A DNA stretch of 32,604 nucleotides from an uncultured Prevotellaceae bacterium. Lineage in GTDB: Bacteria; Bacteroidota; Bacteroidia; Bacteroidales; Bacteroidaceae. Of this stretch, positions 22,104-30,792 are shown one piece after another. Position 1 is the first letter of the stretch; every line of letters begins with the position of its first letter. A program made the position numbers and the translations under genes. Location of the stretch: the NCBI GenBank assembly GCA_947303855.1, contig CAMYZO010000034.1, positions 1 through 32,604 on the forward strand. The letters run 5' to 3'. The notes beneath the pieces are model-generated. The model saw only the letters and a program-made list of their open reading frames with translations, had not been told where the DNA came from and searched no databases.

Positions 22104-24521
22104 TTACATGCTTCCGCCGGCGGTAGCGGTGCTGCTCTTTTGTTCTGGCAGCTTGCCGTCGAGTGCCAGTCGGATTTGCAGTGCCAGGTCGGCGTAGTGG
22201 GCACGGGTGTCGGCATCGCCACTGGCTGTGCTGATACGTGCCTGAATCTTCTTCAGGGCAGCCAGCACGTAGGGCCGCTGCTCAGCCACCAGCGTCACAC
22301 GCCACGACTTGATGAGGTTCTCCACGGCGCGGCGCTGCATCTCGCGTGTCCACAGGTTGACGCTCTTGCCCTGAGCCGTCTCGCTGAAGAGGTAGCCGAC
22401 GAGGTCGTTGACGAAGTCCATGGGCTTGTAGCCGTTCTTCAGATAGGAGTGCTTGCTGACGAGGTTGATGGTCATCGCCTTCGTCAGGTGGTCGATGGTG
22501 GCATAGCCGAGACTGAAGATCAGGTTCTCGGGAATGCGGTTGAAGCGGCGGGCGTAGGGTTCGCTCACCAGCCACACCGGCTCCTTGATGATGTTGTCGT
22601 TGAGCCATTTCATGGCACGGCGCTGCGTGGCGGCATCGACGGGCGTGTAGACGGGGCCTTGCTGGTCGGCACTCTTCACATCATGGTACGTGCCGCCAAT
22701 CTGGTTATAGACATGCTTGGCGTAGCGCCCCATCTGACTGATGAGGGTCTTGTACGCATATTTCAGGTTCTCGTCCATGTCGCCCTCCTCGTAGTTCCAC
22801 TCGGGCAGCAGCTTGACAATACGCTTCAGGTTACGCACACCGTAGTCGCTGGCTTTCATGGCATCGTTGCCCAGGTCCTCGGTCTGCGCACGGGGGTCGT
22901 TGTCGCTGCCCTCGCCGCCAAACCAGTAACGCTGGCTCTCGCCGAGCTTGGCAATCACCATGCGGTTCAGGCGCAGGCGCTGCTCCTTCTCCGTCTTCAG
23001 GTCGGGGAAATAGCGGTAGCCCCACTCAATGGCCCACTTGTCGTAGTCGCCGATGCGGGGGAAGATGCCGGCCTGCGAGATGCCGTCCTCTGGCTGTGCC
23101 ACGTAGTTGAAGCGGGCGTAGTCCATGATGGAGGCGGTGTGTCCGTACTTCTCCACCCACGTCTTCGAGCGCAGGCTGTCAACGGGTGTGGCAAACGAGG
23201 CACCCATGTTGTGGCGCAGACCTAACGTGTGGCCTATCTCGTGGCTGGAGACGAAGCGGATGAGCTCTCCCATCAGCTCATCGTCGAACTTCGGCTTTCG
23301 GGCACGGGCATCAACGGCACCGGCCTGTATCTGGTACCAGCCGTGGAGCAGTTCCATGACGTTGTGGTACCAGCCCACATGGCTCTCCAGGATCTCACCG
23401 GTCCGCGGGTCGCTGACGTGGGGACCGTAGGCGTTGGAGATGTCGCTGGCCAGGTAGCGGATGACCGAGAAGCGGGCATCGTCCAGCGACATCGTCGAGT
23501 CGTTGGGCCACTCCTTGGCACAGATGGCATTCTTGAAGCCCGCGGCCTCAAAGGCCACGTTCCAGTCGTCGACACCGGCCTTCAGGTAGGGCACCCACTT
23601 CTTGGGCGTGGCGGGGTCTATGTAGTAGACAATCTGCTTGACCGGCTCCACCAGTTCGCCACGGCTGTAGGCCTCGATGTCCTTGGGTACGAGGCGCCAG
23701 CGGCTGATGACATGGCGGCGGTCAACGCGCTGCTGCTCGTCGCCATACTCATAGAATCCCTCGGTGAAGTAGCCCACACGGGCATCGAAGGTGCGGTAGT
23801 CCATCTCGTCGCCGGGCAGCAGCACGAACGACGTGTTCAGCTTCAGCGTCACCGTCCCCGTCAGCTTGGCGCTTGATGCCTTCGCTGTTGCCTTGGCACC
23901 GTATGTGCGGACGGTGGTCACCTCTGTATTAATAGGAAAGGTACGTATGTCGTCAACATACGACAGTTCCTTCTTCATGGCGGTCAGTCCGAGCTGCGTC
24001 TTCCGCTGCTCGCTCAGCCCGACGACCACATTGTCGTCGCCCACCAGCTTAGTGACGTCTATCGTGTAGCGACGCTGGCCAGTGGAGTCTGTCAGGGTGG
24101 TGTCAATCTTGGCAGACCACAGGATGGGGTTCTGTGTGGCGTTCTCCACGGCCTTGGCAATGGCATCGGTGCTGCTGACACGGGTGTCGTAGACATCGGC
24201 ACGCAGATACATCGTCTTGCCGTGCTTCTCCCAGTAGACCACCTGGCTGTTAGCCAGCTCGCCGCCATACAGTCCGGCGTTGACAGGGGTGGACACGAAG
24301 CGGGTGTTGACCAGCAGGCGACGTCCCAGCAGCGAGTCAGCCAACTGGAAGCGCCAGGTGTCCTTCACTTGCTGTACCCCAAACAGTCCTTGGCGCACGG
24401 GGGCGCGCTGTTCCATTCGGGGCTTGGGCGTTGGCGTCTCGGTTTTCTTCTTTTTCTTCGCGTCTGCCGCCGTTGCCGTCACTATCAGCAGGCAGAGGGC
24501 CAAAATAAGTTTTTGTTTCAT
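22104..24521 (-). CDS. Zinc-dependent metalloprotease (DUF5118/DUF5117/DUF4953 type)
   Basis: 805 residues with a signal peptide (about 1-21) and a Lys-rich segment directly after it. The architecture fits the large Bacteroidetes metalloproteases with an N-terminal DUF5118-like part, a DUF5117 middle and a C-terminal DUF4953-like peptidase part. The gluzincin/metzincin-like motif HEIGHTLGLRH gives zinc ligands His427, His431 and His437 and catalytic Glu428, followed by HNMGAS. It probably acts in the periplasm or at the surface to degrade protein. It is convergent with the SusC/SusD operon, has its own promoter, and ends at the shared terminator. It is the main reason to read that locus as a peptide-import system. 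Confidence 0.87.
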   Translation of the reverse strand: MKQKLILALCLLIVTATAADAKKKKKTETPTPKPRMEQRAPVRQGLFGVQQVKDTWRFQLADSLLGRRLLVNTRFVSTPVNAGLYGGELANSQVVYWEKHGKTMYLRADVYDTRVSSTDAIAKAVENATQNPILWSAKIDTTLTDSTGQRRYTIDVTKLVGDDNVVVGLSEQRKTQLGLTAMKKELSYVDDIRTFPINTEVTTVRTYGAKATAKASSAKLTGTVTLKLNTSFVLLPGDEMDYRTFDARVGYFTEGFYEYGDEQQRVDRRHVISRWRLVPKDIEAYSRGELVEPVKQIVYYIDPATPKKWVPYLKAGVDDWNVAFEAAGFKNAICAKEWPNDSTMSLDDARFSVIRYLASDISNAYGPHVSDPRTGEILESHVGWYHNVMELLHGWYQIQAGAVDARARKPKFDDELMGELIRFVSSHEIGHTLGLRHNMGASFATPVDSLRSKTWVEKYGHTASIMDYARFNYVAQPEDGISQAGIFPRIGDYDKWAIEWGYRYFPDLKTEKEQRLRLNRMVIAKLGESQRYWFGGEGSDNDPRAQTEDLGNDAMKASDYGVRNLKRIVKLLPEWNYEEGDMDENLKYAYKTLISQMGRYAKHVYNQIGGTYHDVKSADQQGPVYTPVDAATQRRAMKWLNDNIIKEPVWLVSEPYARRFNRIPENLIFSLGYATIDHLTKAMTINLVSKHSYLKNGYKPMDFVNDLVGYLFSETAQGKSVNLWTREMQRRAVENLIKSWRVTLVAEQRPYVLAALKKIQARISTASGDADTRAHYADLALQIRLALDGKLPEQKSSTATAGGSM

Positions 24522-24554
24522 GCTCTTCTTTTTTGGTTTTTAATTTAGTGGGTA

Positions 24555-24562
24555 CAAAGGTA
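24555..24562 (-). promoter_or_regulatory. -7 box of the metalloprotease gene
   Basis: TACCTTTG on the minus strand, about 33 bases before the ATG at 24521. The -33 region shows only a weak GTG at 20-base spacing. It is divergent from the promoter at 24637-24644. Confidence 0.55.
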
Positions 24563-24636
24563 CGAATAAAATCCTAATCGGCCACTGTTTTGGAAAGAAA
24601 GTAGGCGTAACGTGTGCGATTCTCATAATTATTGTG

Positions 24637-24644
24637 TAACTTTG
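24637..24644 (+). promoter_or_regulatory. -7 box of the methyltransferase fusion gene
   Basis: TAACTTTG followed by TCGGCGAAA. It lies 20 bases before the chosen ATG at 24665 and inside any longer reading of the frame, which supports that start. No cobalamin riboswitch-like structure fits in the short leader. Confidence 0.6.
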
Positions 24645-24664
24645 TCGGCGAAAAGACAAATGAC

Positions 24665-27550
24665 ATGAACACTTGGAAAACTAATCTGGAAGAGACGAAA
24701 CGACGGTATATTGACTGGTGGAACCACAAGGGAATTATCCTCAACATGTGGGAACACTTTCAAGACGGTGTCAAACCCCATGCCGACATCCCCATGCCGC
24801 CGGCTCCCCGTGACCTGAACCAGAAATGGTTCGACCCTGAGTGGCGTGCCGATTACCTGGACTGGTATGTGGCCCACTCATCGCTCATGGCCGACATGCT
24901 GCCCGTGGCCAACACCCAGCTGGGTCCCGGCTCGCTGGCGGCTATCCTTGGTGGCGTGTTCGAAGGCGGCGAGGATACCATCTGGATTCATCCCGACCCG
25001 CACTACACCGATGACATCGTCTTTAATCCGGAGCATCCCAACTACCTGCTGCACAAAGCCTTGTTGAGGGCCTGTAAGAAGAAGGCACAGGGGCACTACT
25101 ATGTGGGCATGCCCGACCTGATGGAAGGACTCGACGTGCTGGCTGCCATCAAGGGTACCGACAAGGTGCTGACCGACACGGTGATGCAGCCCGAGGTGCT
25201 GGAACGGCAGATGCAGCAGATCAACGATATCTACTTCCAGGTGTTCGACGAACTCTATGATATCATCCGTGAGGGCGATGAGATGGCCTTTTGTTATTTC
25301 TCGTCATGGGCTCCGGGAAAGATGTCGAAGCTGCAGAGCGACATCTCGACGATGATAAGCACCGACGACTACCGCCGCTTTGTGCAGCCGTTCATCCGTG
25401 AGCAGTGTCAGAAGATTGACTATACCCTCTACCACCTCGACGGGGTGGGGGCCATGCACCACTTGGATGCCCTGCTGGAGATTGACGAGCTGAACGCCAT
25501 ACAGTGGACACCCGGCGTAGGCGAGCCGCAGGGCGGCAGTCCTAAATGGTACGACCTCTACAGGAAGATCCTTGACCACGGCAAGAGCATCATGGCCTGC
25601 TGGGTGACCCTCGACGAGCTGCGCCCCCTGCTTGACCATATCGGTGGCGACGGCGTACACATAGAGATGGACTTCCACAATGAGCGCGAGGTGGAACAGG
25701 CCATGAAGATTGTTGCCGACTTCACCACCAACCGCAACCTTCATCCGTCCGATTTGAAGGACGATGCCGACCTTGAGGTGGCCGACATCATCCGTAGCAT
25801 TGAGGAAAAAGAACGCAACGAACACAACGGGGGCGGTTCTTGCCTTGCAAGCGACCTTTGGTCGAGCGCCGCTGTGTACTTGGATGAGGTCAGAGACAGA
25901 ATCCTCGTGCTCGACGGGGCTATGGGGACGATGATACAGCAGTACCGGCTGCGCGAGGAGGACTTCCGTGGCGCACGCTTTGCCAGTCATGGTCAGGACC
26001 TCAAGGGCTGCAACGACGTGCTGTCGCTGACCTGCCCTTACGTTATCCGCGATATTCACCGTAAATACTTAGAAGCCGGTGCCGACATCATCGAGACCAA
26101 CACTTTCAATGCCCAGCGCATCTCCTTGGGCGACTACGGCATGCAGGACTACTGCCGCGACATCAACCTTGCCGCCGTGAAGATAGCCCGCGAGTGTGCC
26201 GAAGAGTTTTCCTCTTCGGAACGCCCCCGCTTCGTGGCAGGCAGCATCGGTCCTACCAGCCGCACGCTGTCGGTGGCCACCTCAGGGGAGCCGTTGTCGG
26301 AGCAGCAGCTACGCGAGGCTTACAGGGAACAGATAGCAGCCTTGGTAGAAGGCGGCATCGATGCGCTGCTCATCGAGACCATCTTCGATGTGGAGAATGC
26401 CCGTATTGCCATTGAGGAAGCCTGCCAGATAGCCCCCTCGCTGCCCCTCATGCTGAGTTTCAACGTGACAACGCCTGACGGGCACAATATGCTGGGACAG
26501 GACGTCTGCCAGTTTATCCGTTCGCTCAGCATCAAGCCCTTCTCGGTAGGCATCAACTGCGTGGCCGACGTTGCCCTGATGACACCGCTGGTATGCCAGC
26601 TGGCACAGTTTGGCACCAAGGTGAGCCTCTACCCCAACGCGGGCATGCCCGATGCCGGCGGTCACTACGGTAAGACACCGGAGGGACTGCTGAAGGATGT
26701 GTGGCCCCTGCTTGAGAACCACTGCCTGAGCATCATCGGCGGATGCTGCGGCACCACCGACAGGCATATCGCCCTGATAGCCCAGGCTGTTGAGCCTGTG
26801 CCGGGGGTATGCCTCTCGCCTCTGAACGAGGAGGAGCAAGGTAAGAGGACAGAGGTAAGGGCATACCGCCAACTGCACCTGACGGTGAAGGCGGATGAGC
26901 CTCTTGCCGTCAATACTGATGAAGACAGTCTTTTCCAAGCCATCATGGACGGTAATGCTGAGGCGGCTGTGGCTGCCACCAACGCTGCCATTGCCAATCA
27001 GATAGTGCCGCAGGACCTGATAAACGGCCAGATGATACGTGCCATGAGTGAGGTGGGGCGCCGTTTCCAGGACGGCAAGGCCTTCGTGCCGCAGCTGCTG
27101 ATGGCAGGCAGGGCCATGAAGGCTGCTTTGGAACTGTTGAAGCCCATGCTGGCCGGCACTGCCAGTACGTCGGTGGGAAAGGTGGTCATCGGAACCGTGA
27201 AGGGCGACCTGCACGACATCGGCAAGAACCTGGTGGCCTCCATGCTTGAGGGCTGCGGCTTCGAGGTGGTCAACATCGGCATCGACGTGTCGGCCGATGC
27301 CTTTATCCAGGCTGTCAAGGAGAACCAGCCCGACATCCTCTGTATGAGTGCCCTGCTCACCACGACGATGGGCTATATGAAGGAGGTCATCGATGCCTTG
27401 GAGGCTGCCGGCATCCGCCAGCAGGTGAAGGTGATGGTGGGCGGTGCCCCTGTCACCCAGGGCTTTGCCGACGAGATAGGTGCCGACGGTTACAGCGACA
27501 ATGCCAACTCGGCCGTCACCGTAGCCAAACAGTTACTTGGAAAGTTTTAG
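24665..27550 (+). CDS. Trimodular corrinoid methyltransferase: URO-D-like + homocysteine methyltransferase + B12-binding
   Basis: 961 residues in one unbroken frame. Residues 1 to about 385 form a URO-D-like TIM barrel related to corrinoid methyltransferases (ETKRRYIDWWNHKG, HLDGVGAMHHLDALLEI with His257). An NGGGS linker (388-392) leads into a MetH-type homocysteine domain (about 403-720, VLDGAMGTMIQ, GADIIETNTF) with zinc ligands Cys632, Cys694 and Cys695 (IGGCCGTT). Residues about 745-961 are the cobalamin cap and B12-binding domains with DLHDIG (Asp848, His850, Gly853), the lower-ligand motif. MetH's methyltetrahydrofolate-binding and activation domains are absent. I infer methyl transfer from an unknown donor via cob(I)alamin to homocysteine, giving methionine. 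The 3' end overlaps the convergent reactivation gene by 18 bases. Confidence 0.88.
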   Translation: MNTWKTNLEETKRRYIDWWNHKGIILNMWEHFQDGVKPHADIPMPPAPRDLNQKWFDPEWRADYLDWYVAHSSLMADMLPVANTQLGPGSLAAILGGVFEGGEDTIWIHPDPHYTDDIVFNPEHPNYLLHKALLRACKKKAQGHYYVGMPDLMEGLDVLAAIKGTDKVLTDTVMQPEVLERQMQQINDIYFQVFDELYDIIREGDEMAFCYFSSWAPGKMSKLQSDISTMISTDDYRRFVQPFIREQCQKIDYTLYHLDGVGAMHHLDALLEIDELNAIQWTPGVGEPQGGSPKWYDLYRKILDHGKSIMACWVTLDELRPLLDHIGGDGVHIEMDFHNEREVEQAMKIVADFTTNRNLHPSDLKDDADLEVADIIRSIEEKERNEHNGGGSCLASDLWSSAAVYLDEVRDRILVLDGAMGTMIQQYRLREEDFRGARFASHGQDLKGCNDVLSLTCPYVIRDIHRKYLEAGADIIETNTFNAQRISLGDYGMQDYCRDINLAAVKIARECAEEFSSSERPRFVAGSIGPTSRTLSVATSGEPLSEQQLREAYREQIAALVEGGIDALLIETIFDVENARIAIEEACQIAPSLPLMLSFNVTTPDGHNMLGQDVCQFIRSLSIKPFSVGINCVADVALMTPLVCQLAQFGTKVSLYPNAGMPDAGGHYGKTPEGLLKDVWPLLENHCLSIIGGCCGTTDRHIALIAQAVEPVPGVCLSPLNEEEQGKRTEVRAYRQLHLTVKADEPLAVNTDEDSLFQAIMDGNAEAAVAATNAAIANQIVPQDLINGQMIRAMSEVGRRFQDGKAFVPQLLMAGRAMKAALELLKPMLAGTASTSVGKVVIGTVKGDLHDIGKNLVASMLEGCGFEVVNIGIDVSADAFIQAVKENQPDILCMSALLTTTMGYMKEVIDALEAAGIRQQVKVMVGGAPVTQGFADEIGADGYSDNANSAVTVAKQLLGKF

Positions 27551-28186
27551 CCGTCGCTTATAGCATTGTTTGAAGTCACAGAGCCCGCAGGTGTAGTCAA
27601 GCTTGCGGACTTTCTTTCCTACGCCCATAATGCCGCTGACCGACTTGATGGGCACCATCAGCGACGAGTCGGTGAGCCTGACACCACAGGTCTGACCGCC
27701 GAACAGCGGGAAGAGCCGTTGCTGCTGCGAGACGTGCCACCCGCAATAGCCTGGTGAGAAGCGGTTGGTGTGGTGCCACTGCAGTTTGTCGATGCTCTCT
27801 TGCAGACATGCCTCCATCACATCGGCGCAATGCTCGGCAATGACCGAGCCTAAGGCGTCGGCAATGAAGATGCGCACCATGTCGCCCTCATCCTTCAGCC
27901 GCTGCTGGTAGTCCTCAAACTCCGTGCCGCTGGTGCAGACGAAGAGGGCGTAGGCCTCTGAGCCCTGCAACTGTCGCAGGATAATCCGGCCCATGTCGAA
28001 GGCGGGCAGCTCAGGCACCACTACGTAGCAGAACCGTGGACGCAGCCACCGGCTCACCTCCTCCATGACGAGCCGTGTCTCGCGCCGGGTGGCCTCGTCG
28101 GGCTCAGCACCGTGGTAGCCCATCTGCTCGAACACGTCGGCAGGGGTTATGTTCAGGGCGTGGAAGTCGAGTGTCTTCTGTGTCAT
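27533..28186 (-). CDS. Stand-alone methionine-synthase-type activation protein with Cys cluster
   Basis: 217 residues resembling the C-terminal activation domain of MetH, as in RFSPGYCGWHVSQQQRLFPLF and MVPIKSVSGIMG, which form the S-adenosylmethionine-binding region. MetH activation domains reductively remethylate cob(II)alamin using S-adenosylmethionine. A short C-terminal extension, CGLCDFKQC (CxxCx4C) then KRR, could bind a metal or Fe-S cluster and supply the electron, by analogy with RamA-type activators; this is inference. Its ATG overlaps the stop of the MtaA-like gene (ATGA), so the two are translationally coupled. It converges on the trimodular fusion gene, which lacks its own activation domain, so it is the likely reactivator of that corrinoid. 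Confidence 0.8.
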   Translation of the reverse strand: MTQKTLDFHALNITPADVFEQMGYHGAEPDEATRRETRLVMEEVSRWLRPRFCYVVVPELPAFDMGRIILRQLQGSEAYALFVCTSGTEFEDYQQRLKDEGDMVRIFIADALGSVIAEHCADVMEACLQESIDKLQWHHTNRFSPGYCGWHVSQQQRLFPLFGGQTCGVRLTDSSLMVPIKSVSGIMGVGKKVRKLDYTCGLCDFKQCYKRRLKLSK

Positions 28187-29190
28187 CGTCTGTTAAACGT
28201 CTCCAGGGCCTCAAAGAAGGCGTATATATTGTGCTTAGGTGTCAGAGGGGGCGTGTCGCAGCCGCTGGAGAGGACGAAGTTAGGATAGTCCTTCATCTGC
28301 TCTAACAGGTCGGTGACGGTCTGGCGCATCTTTTGCGGCATGCCGTCCTTGAACACGCTGACGGGGTCGATGTTGCCCATGGCAAGGGCCGTGGGGGGCA
28401 CCTCGCTGATGACCTCCTCCATGCGACACTTGTTGCCGAAATGGTAGGCGGCGGCTCCGGTGCTGACCATCGCTGCCGTGCAATGCCCTGTGTTGCCGCA
28501 GTTGTGGAGAACCACCAGGAAGTCGTCCGTCTGCACCTGCTCTACGATATAGCGCACGTAGTCGGAAGAGAAGGTGCGGCAGTCCTTGTCTGACAGCAGT
28601 CCGGCAGCAGGCTCGGCCATCATCACACCGCCAACGCCGGTGAGCTTGAGGGCCTGACAGTATTTCCTGATAAACAGCGTACACTTACTGAGCAGCTGGT
28701 GGGCGGCATCGGGATGCTCGTAGATAAGCACCATCAGTTCCGACATGTCGTACAGACGGCCAGCTAATGAGAACGGCCCGATGCAACCGCCGAAGACGGG
28801 ACGGTCGGTGATGTTGCTGGCGGCCAGCAGGTTGGCTTTCAGGTAAGCGGGAACACGCCCTGCCGAGAGCGACGGTACCTCCAGGCTGCTGATGGTGTCG
28901 ATGGTGGTCAGAGGATGTCCGACGACGGCAGGCACGGCCTCGTCGCTGAAGGCTATCTCCGCGCCGAAAGCCTCTGCCTCTACCGTCAGGTCCATGATGG
29001 TGGCGGCGGCTACGGTGGGGTAGCGCCGTGCCAGGGTGTGTACGGCCTCATAGTGGATGCAGCCATTACTCACCGCCTGTCTCACTGTGTTGCCGTTCAT
29101 CTCTATGCCCGGATGGGTCATCACGGGCAGGGCCGTCACCTCCTTGCGCTGGATGACGTCTGCCACCCATTGTCTCATGTCTCGTTTCAT
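28183..29190 (-). CDS. MtaA/URO-D-family corrinoid methyltransferase
   Basis: 335 residues forming a URO-D-like TIM barrel of the MtaA/CmuA type. The zinc-binding set of the methyltransferase branch is present: His229 and Cys231 in VVLHNCGNT and Cys311 in SSGCDTPP. Together with the MTHPGIE start region, this marks a methylcobamide-dependent thiol methyltransferase rather than a haem-pathway decarboxylase. It is first in a minus-strand pair, its stop overlapping the activation-protein start by 4 bases. It faces the trimodular fusion, suggesting that all three act on one corrinoid protein. The methyl acceptor or donor is unknown; coenzyme M is unlikely in a Bacteroidales cell. Confidence 0.85.
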   Translation of the reverse strand: MKRDMRQWVADVIQRKEVTALPVMTHPGIEMNGNTVRQAVSNGCIHYEAVHTLARRYPTVAAATIMDLTVEAEAFGAEIAFSDEAVPAVVGHPLTTIDTISSLEVPSLSAGRVPAYLKANLLAASNITDRPVFGGCIGPFSLAGRLYDMSELMVLIYEHPDAAHQLLSKCTLFIRKYCQALKLTGVGGVMMAEPAAGLLSDKDCRTFSSDYVRYIVEQVQTDDFLVVLHNCGNTGHCTAAMVSTGAAAYHFGNKCRMEEVISEVPPTALAMGNIDPVSVFKDGMPQKMRQTVTDLLEQMKDYPNFVLSSGCDTPPLTPKHNIYAFFEALETFNRR

Positions 29191-29283
29191 CGGTTTGCTG
29201 TAATTTATTATAAAGACGTACGCGGGCGCGATTTGTTACTATCTGGATGGTGACATTTTTGCCATCGCTGCGTCATATAGTAT

Positions 29284-30792
29284 ATGAACCGCATACTAAC
29301 CTATATACTCCTTTTGCTGACTGTCCATACGGCAAGAGCCGGCGAGATAACTGTCAGACCGGGCGAAAGTCTGCACGATGCCCTGCGCAAAGCCCGCGAG
29401 TGGCGGCGTACCCAAGACCCGCGTTGCGACGGCGGCATCACGATATCCGTCAAGGCGGGCCGTTATTACATGAACGAACCGCTGTTCCTGCGTCCTGAGG
29501 ACAGCGGCACGGCAGCATCGCCGCTTGTTATCCGTGGCGAGCAGGGCGCGGTGCTCTGTGGCGACCCCCGCCAGCAGCACACGCAGGTGTGGCCTCAGAA
29601 GGGTATGGAGCGCCTGATAGACTTCGACACGGTGGCACGCACCATCACCATTCCCACACCGCCGAAGAGCGTCCTGAAGACGAACGGCCTTGAGATGGTT
29701 GTCCACCAGCGCTGGGCCATCGCCATCCTGCGTGTCGCCTCTCTCGACGTTCAGGGCGACAAGACGGTTGTCAGGTTCAAGGAGCCTGAGAGCCGTCTGG
29801 AGTTTGAACACCCCTGGCCCCAGCCGGTTATAAGCCCCCCCAGCCCCACCCCAAACCCCTCCAGCTCCTTCCTCCTTCGCACTACTGAGCAGCGCTGCGG
29901 CATTGAGCAGCTTGTGATCATCGATGGCGCCAAGCATGTCACCATCGAAAATGTCACCTTCGAGAACACCTGCTGGAACCGTCCCTTGCACAAAGGGCAT
30001 GTGACGCTGCAGGGCGGGTTCCCGCTCATCGATGCCTATAAGCTGAAGGAGCAGGAAGGACTGCCCTGGGACAGCGGACTGGAGAACCAGGCCTGGATAG
30101 AGCGCCCCGTCAGTGCCGTCACGGTGCGCAACACCGGGGATGTCCACTTCACCGGATGTACCTTCCAGCACTTAGGGAGCACGGCCCTCGACATGGAGAG
30201 CATCTGCGTGGGAAGCATCACCGGCTGCCGTTTTGAGGACATCGGCGGCACCGCCATCATGGCGGGCTCGTTTGCAGAGAGTCCACGTGAGGTACACCGT
30301 CCTTATCAGAACCTGTCGGACAGGTGCCAGCAGTTGACCATCAAGGGCAATGTCATCCACGATGCTGCTAACGAAGACTGGGGAGCCGTGGCCATCAGCT
30401 GTGGCTATGTGCGCGACTGCACCATCAGCCACAACGAGGTGAGTCGCGTCAACTACTCGGGCATCTGCGTAGGGTGGGGGTGGACGTCGCTCTATACCGG
30501 CATGGAGAACAACCATATTATTAATAATAAGGTGAGCGACTATGCCCGCCAGCTCTATGATGCCGGCGGTGTCTACACCCTTTCCTACCAACCGCATTCC
30601 AGCATCAGGGATAATGAGATTAGCCAGCCTTTCCCGGCACCCTACGCCACAAACGACCGTGCCTTCTGCATCTACCTTGATGCACGTACCGACGGCTATA
30701 CCATAGCGAACAACAGGACAGAAAACCGCCTGATTCGTCGCAACGAGATTGGCGACAACCATCCCGGCCCCAACAACATATTCAGACAATGA
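29284..30792 (+). CDS. Secreted right-handed parallel beta-helix protein (possible GH141 glycosidase)
   Basis: 502 residues with a signal peptide (about 1-19, HTARAG). The ITVRPGESLHDALRKAREWR start and the following AGRYYMNEPLFLRPEDSGT are typical of parallel beta-helix carbohydrate-active proteins. Helix coils from about residue 200 include HVTIENVTFENT, VHFTGCTFQHLG and CTISHNEVSRV. SGICVGWGWT and the overall plan recall GH141 enzymes, which include alpha-fucosidase and xylanase members; GH120 is an alternative. Residues about 185-198 (ISPPSPTPNPSSSF) come from a C-rich stretch at 29833-29876 that looks like a decayed palindromic element. The stop overlaps the GH31 start (ATGA), so the two are coupled. 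Any promoter upstream is weak. Confidence 0.7.
   Translation: MNRILTYILLLLTVHTARAGEITVRPGESLHDALRKAREWRRTQDPRCDGGITISVKAGRYYMNEPLFLRPEDSGTAASPLVIRGEQGAVLCGDPRQQHTQVWPQKGMERLIDFDTVARTITIPTPPKSVLKTNGLEMVVHQRWAIAILRVASLDVQGDKTVVRFKEPESRLEFEHPWPQPVISPPSPTPNPSSSFLLRTTEQRCGIEQLVIIDGAKHVTIENVTFENTCWNRPLHKGHVTLQGGFPLIDAYKLKEQEGLPWDSGLENQAWIERPVSAVTVRNTGDVHFTGCTFQHLGSTALDMESICVGSITGCRFEDIGGTAIMAGSFAESPREVHRPYQNLSDRCQQLTIKGNVIHDAANEDWGAVAISCGYVRDCTISHNEVSRVNYSGICVGWGWTSLYTGMENNHIINNKVSDYARQLYDAGGVYTLSYQPHSSIRDNEISQPFPAPYATNDRAFCIYLDARTDGYTIANNRTENRLIRRNEIGDNHPGPNNIFRQ
29833..29876 (+). repeat. Decayed C-rich repeat remnant inside the beta-helix gene
   Basis: A run of AGCCCCCCC, AGCCCC, ACCCC and AAACCCCTCC units resembles the C-rich left arm of the palindromic elements (compare AGCCCCCTCCAAACC at 32118-32132), without a matching G-rich stem. 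It encodes a Pro/Ser-rich loop in frame. Confidence 0.45.

Noticed and set aside
22032..23225. 397-codon open frame on the plus strand
   Set aside because: It overlaps the terminator and the metalloprotease gene on the other strand; the translation is low-complexity Val/Ala/Leu with no motif.
24522..24664. Cobalamin riboswitch ahead of the B12-dependent fusion
   Set aside because: The leader after the -7 box is about 14 bases, too short for one, and no B12-box-like sequence was seen.
26203..26222. Hairpin CCGAAGAG / CTCTTCGG in the homocysteine domain
   Set aside because: A single 8-bp stem within normal coding sequence, unlike the C-rich elements; likely chance.
29232..29261. Promoter TTTG...CATTTTTG before the beta-helix gene
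   Set aside because: The -7 box lacks the T of TAnnTTTG and spacing is 18; too weak to annotate.
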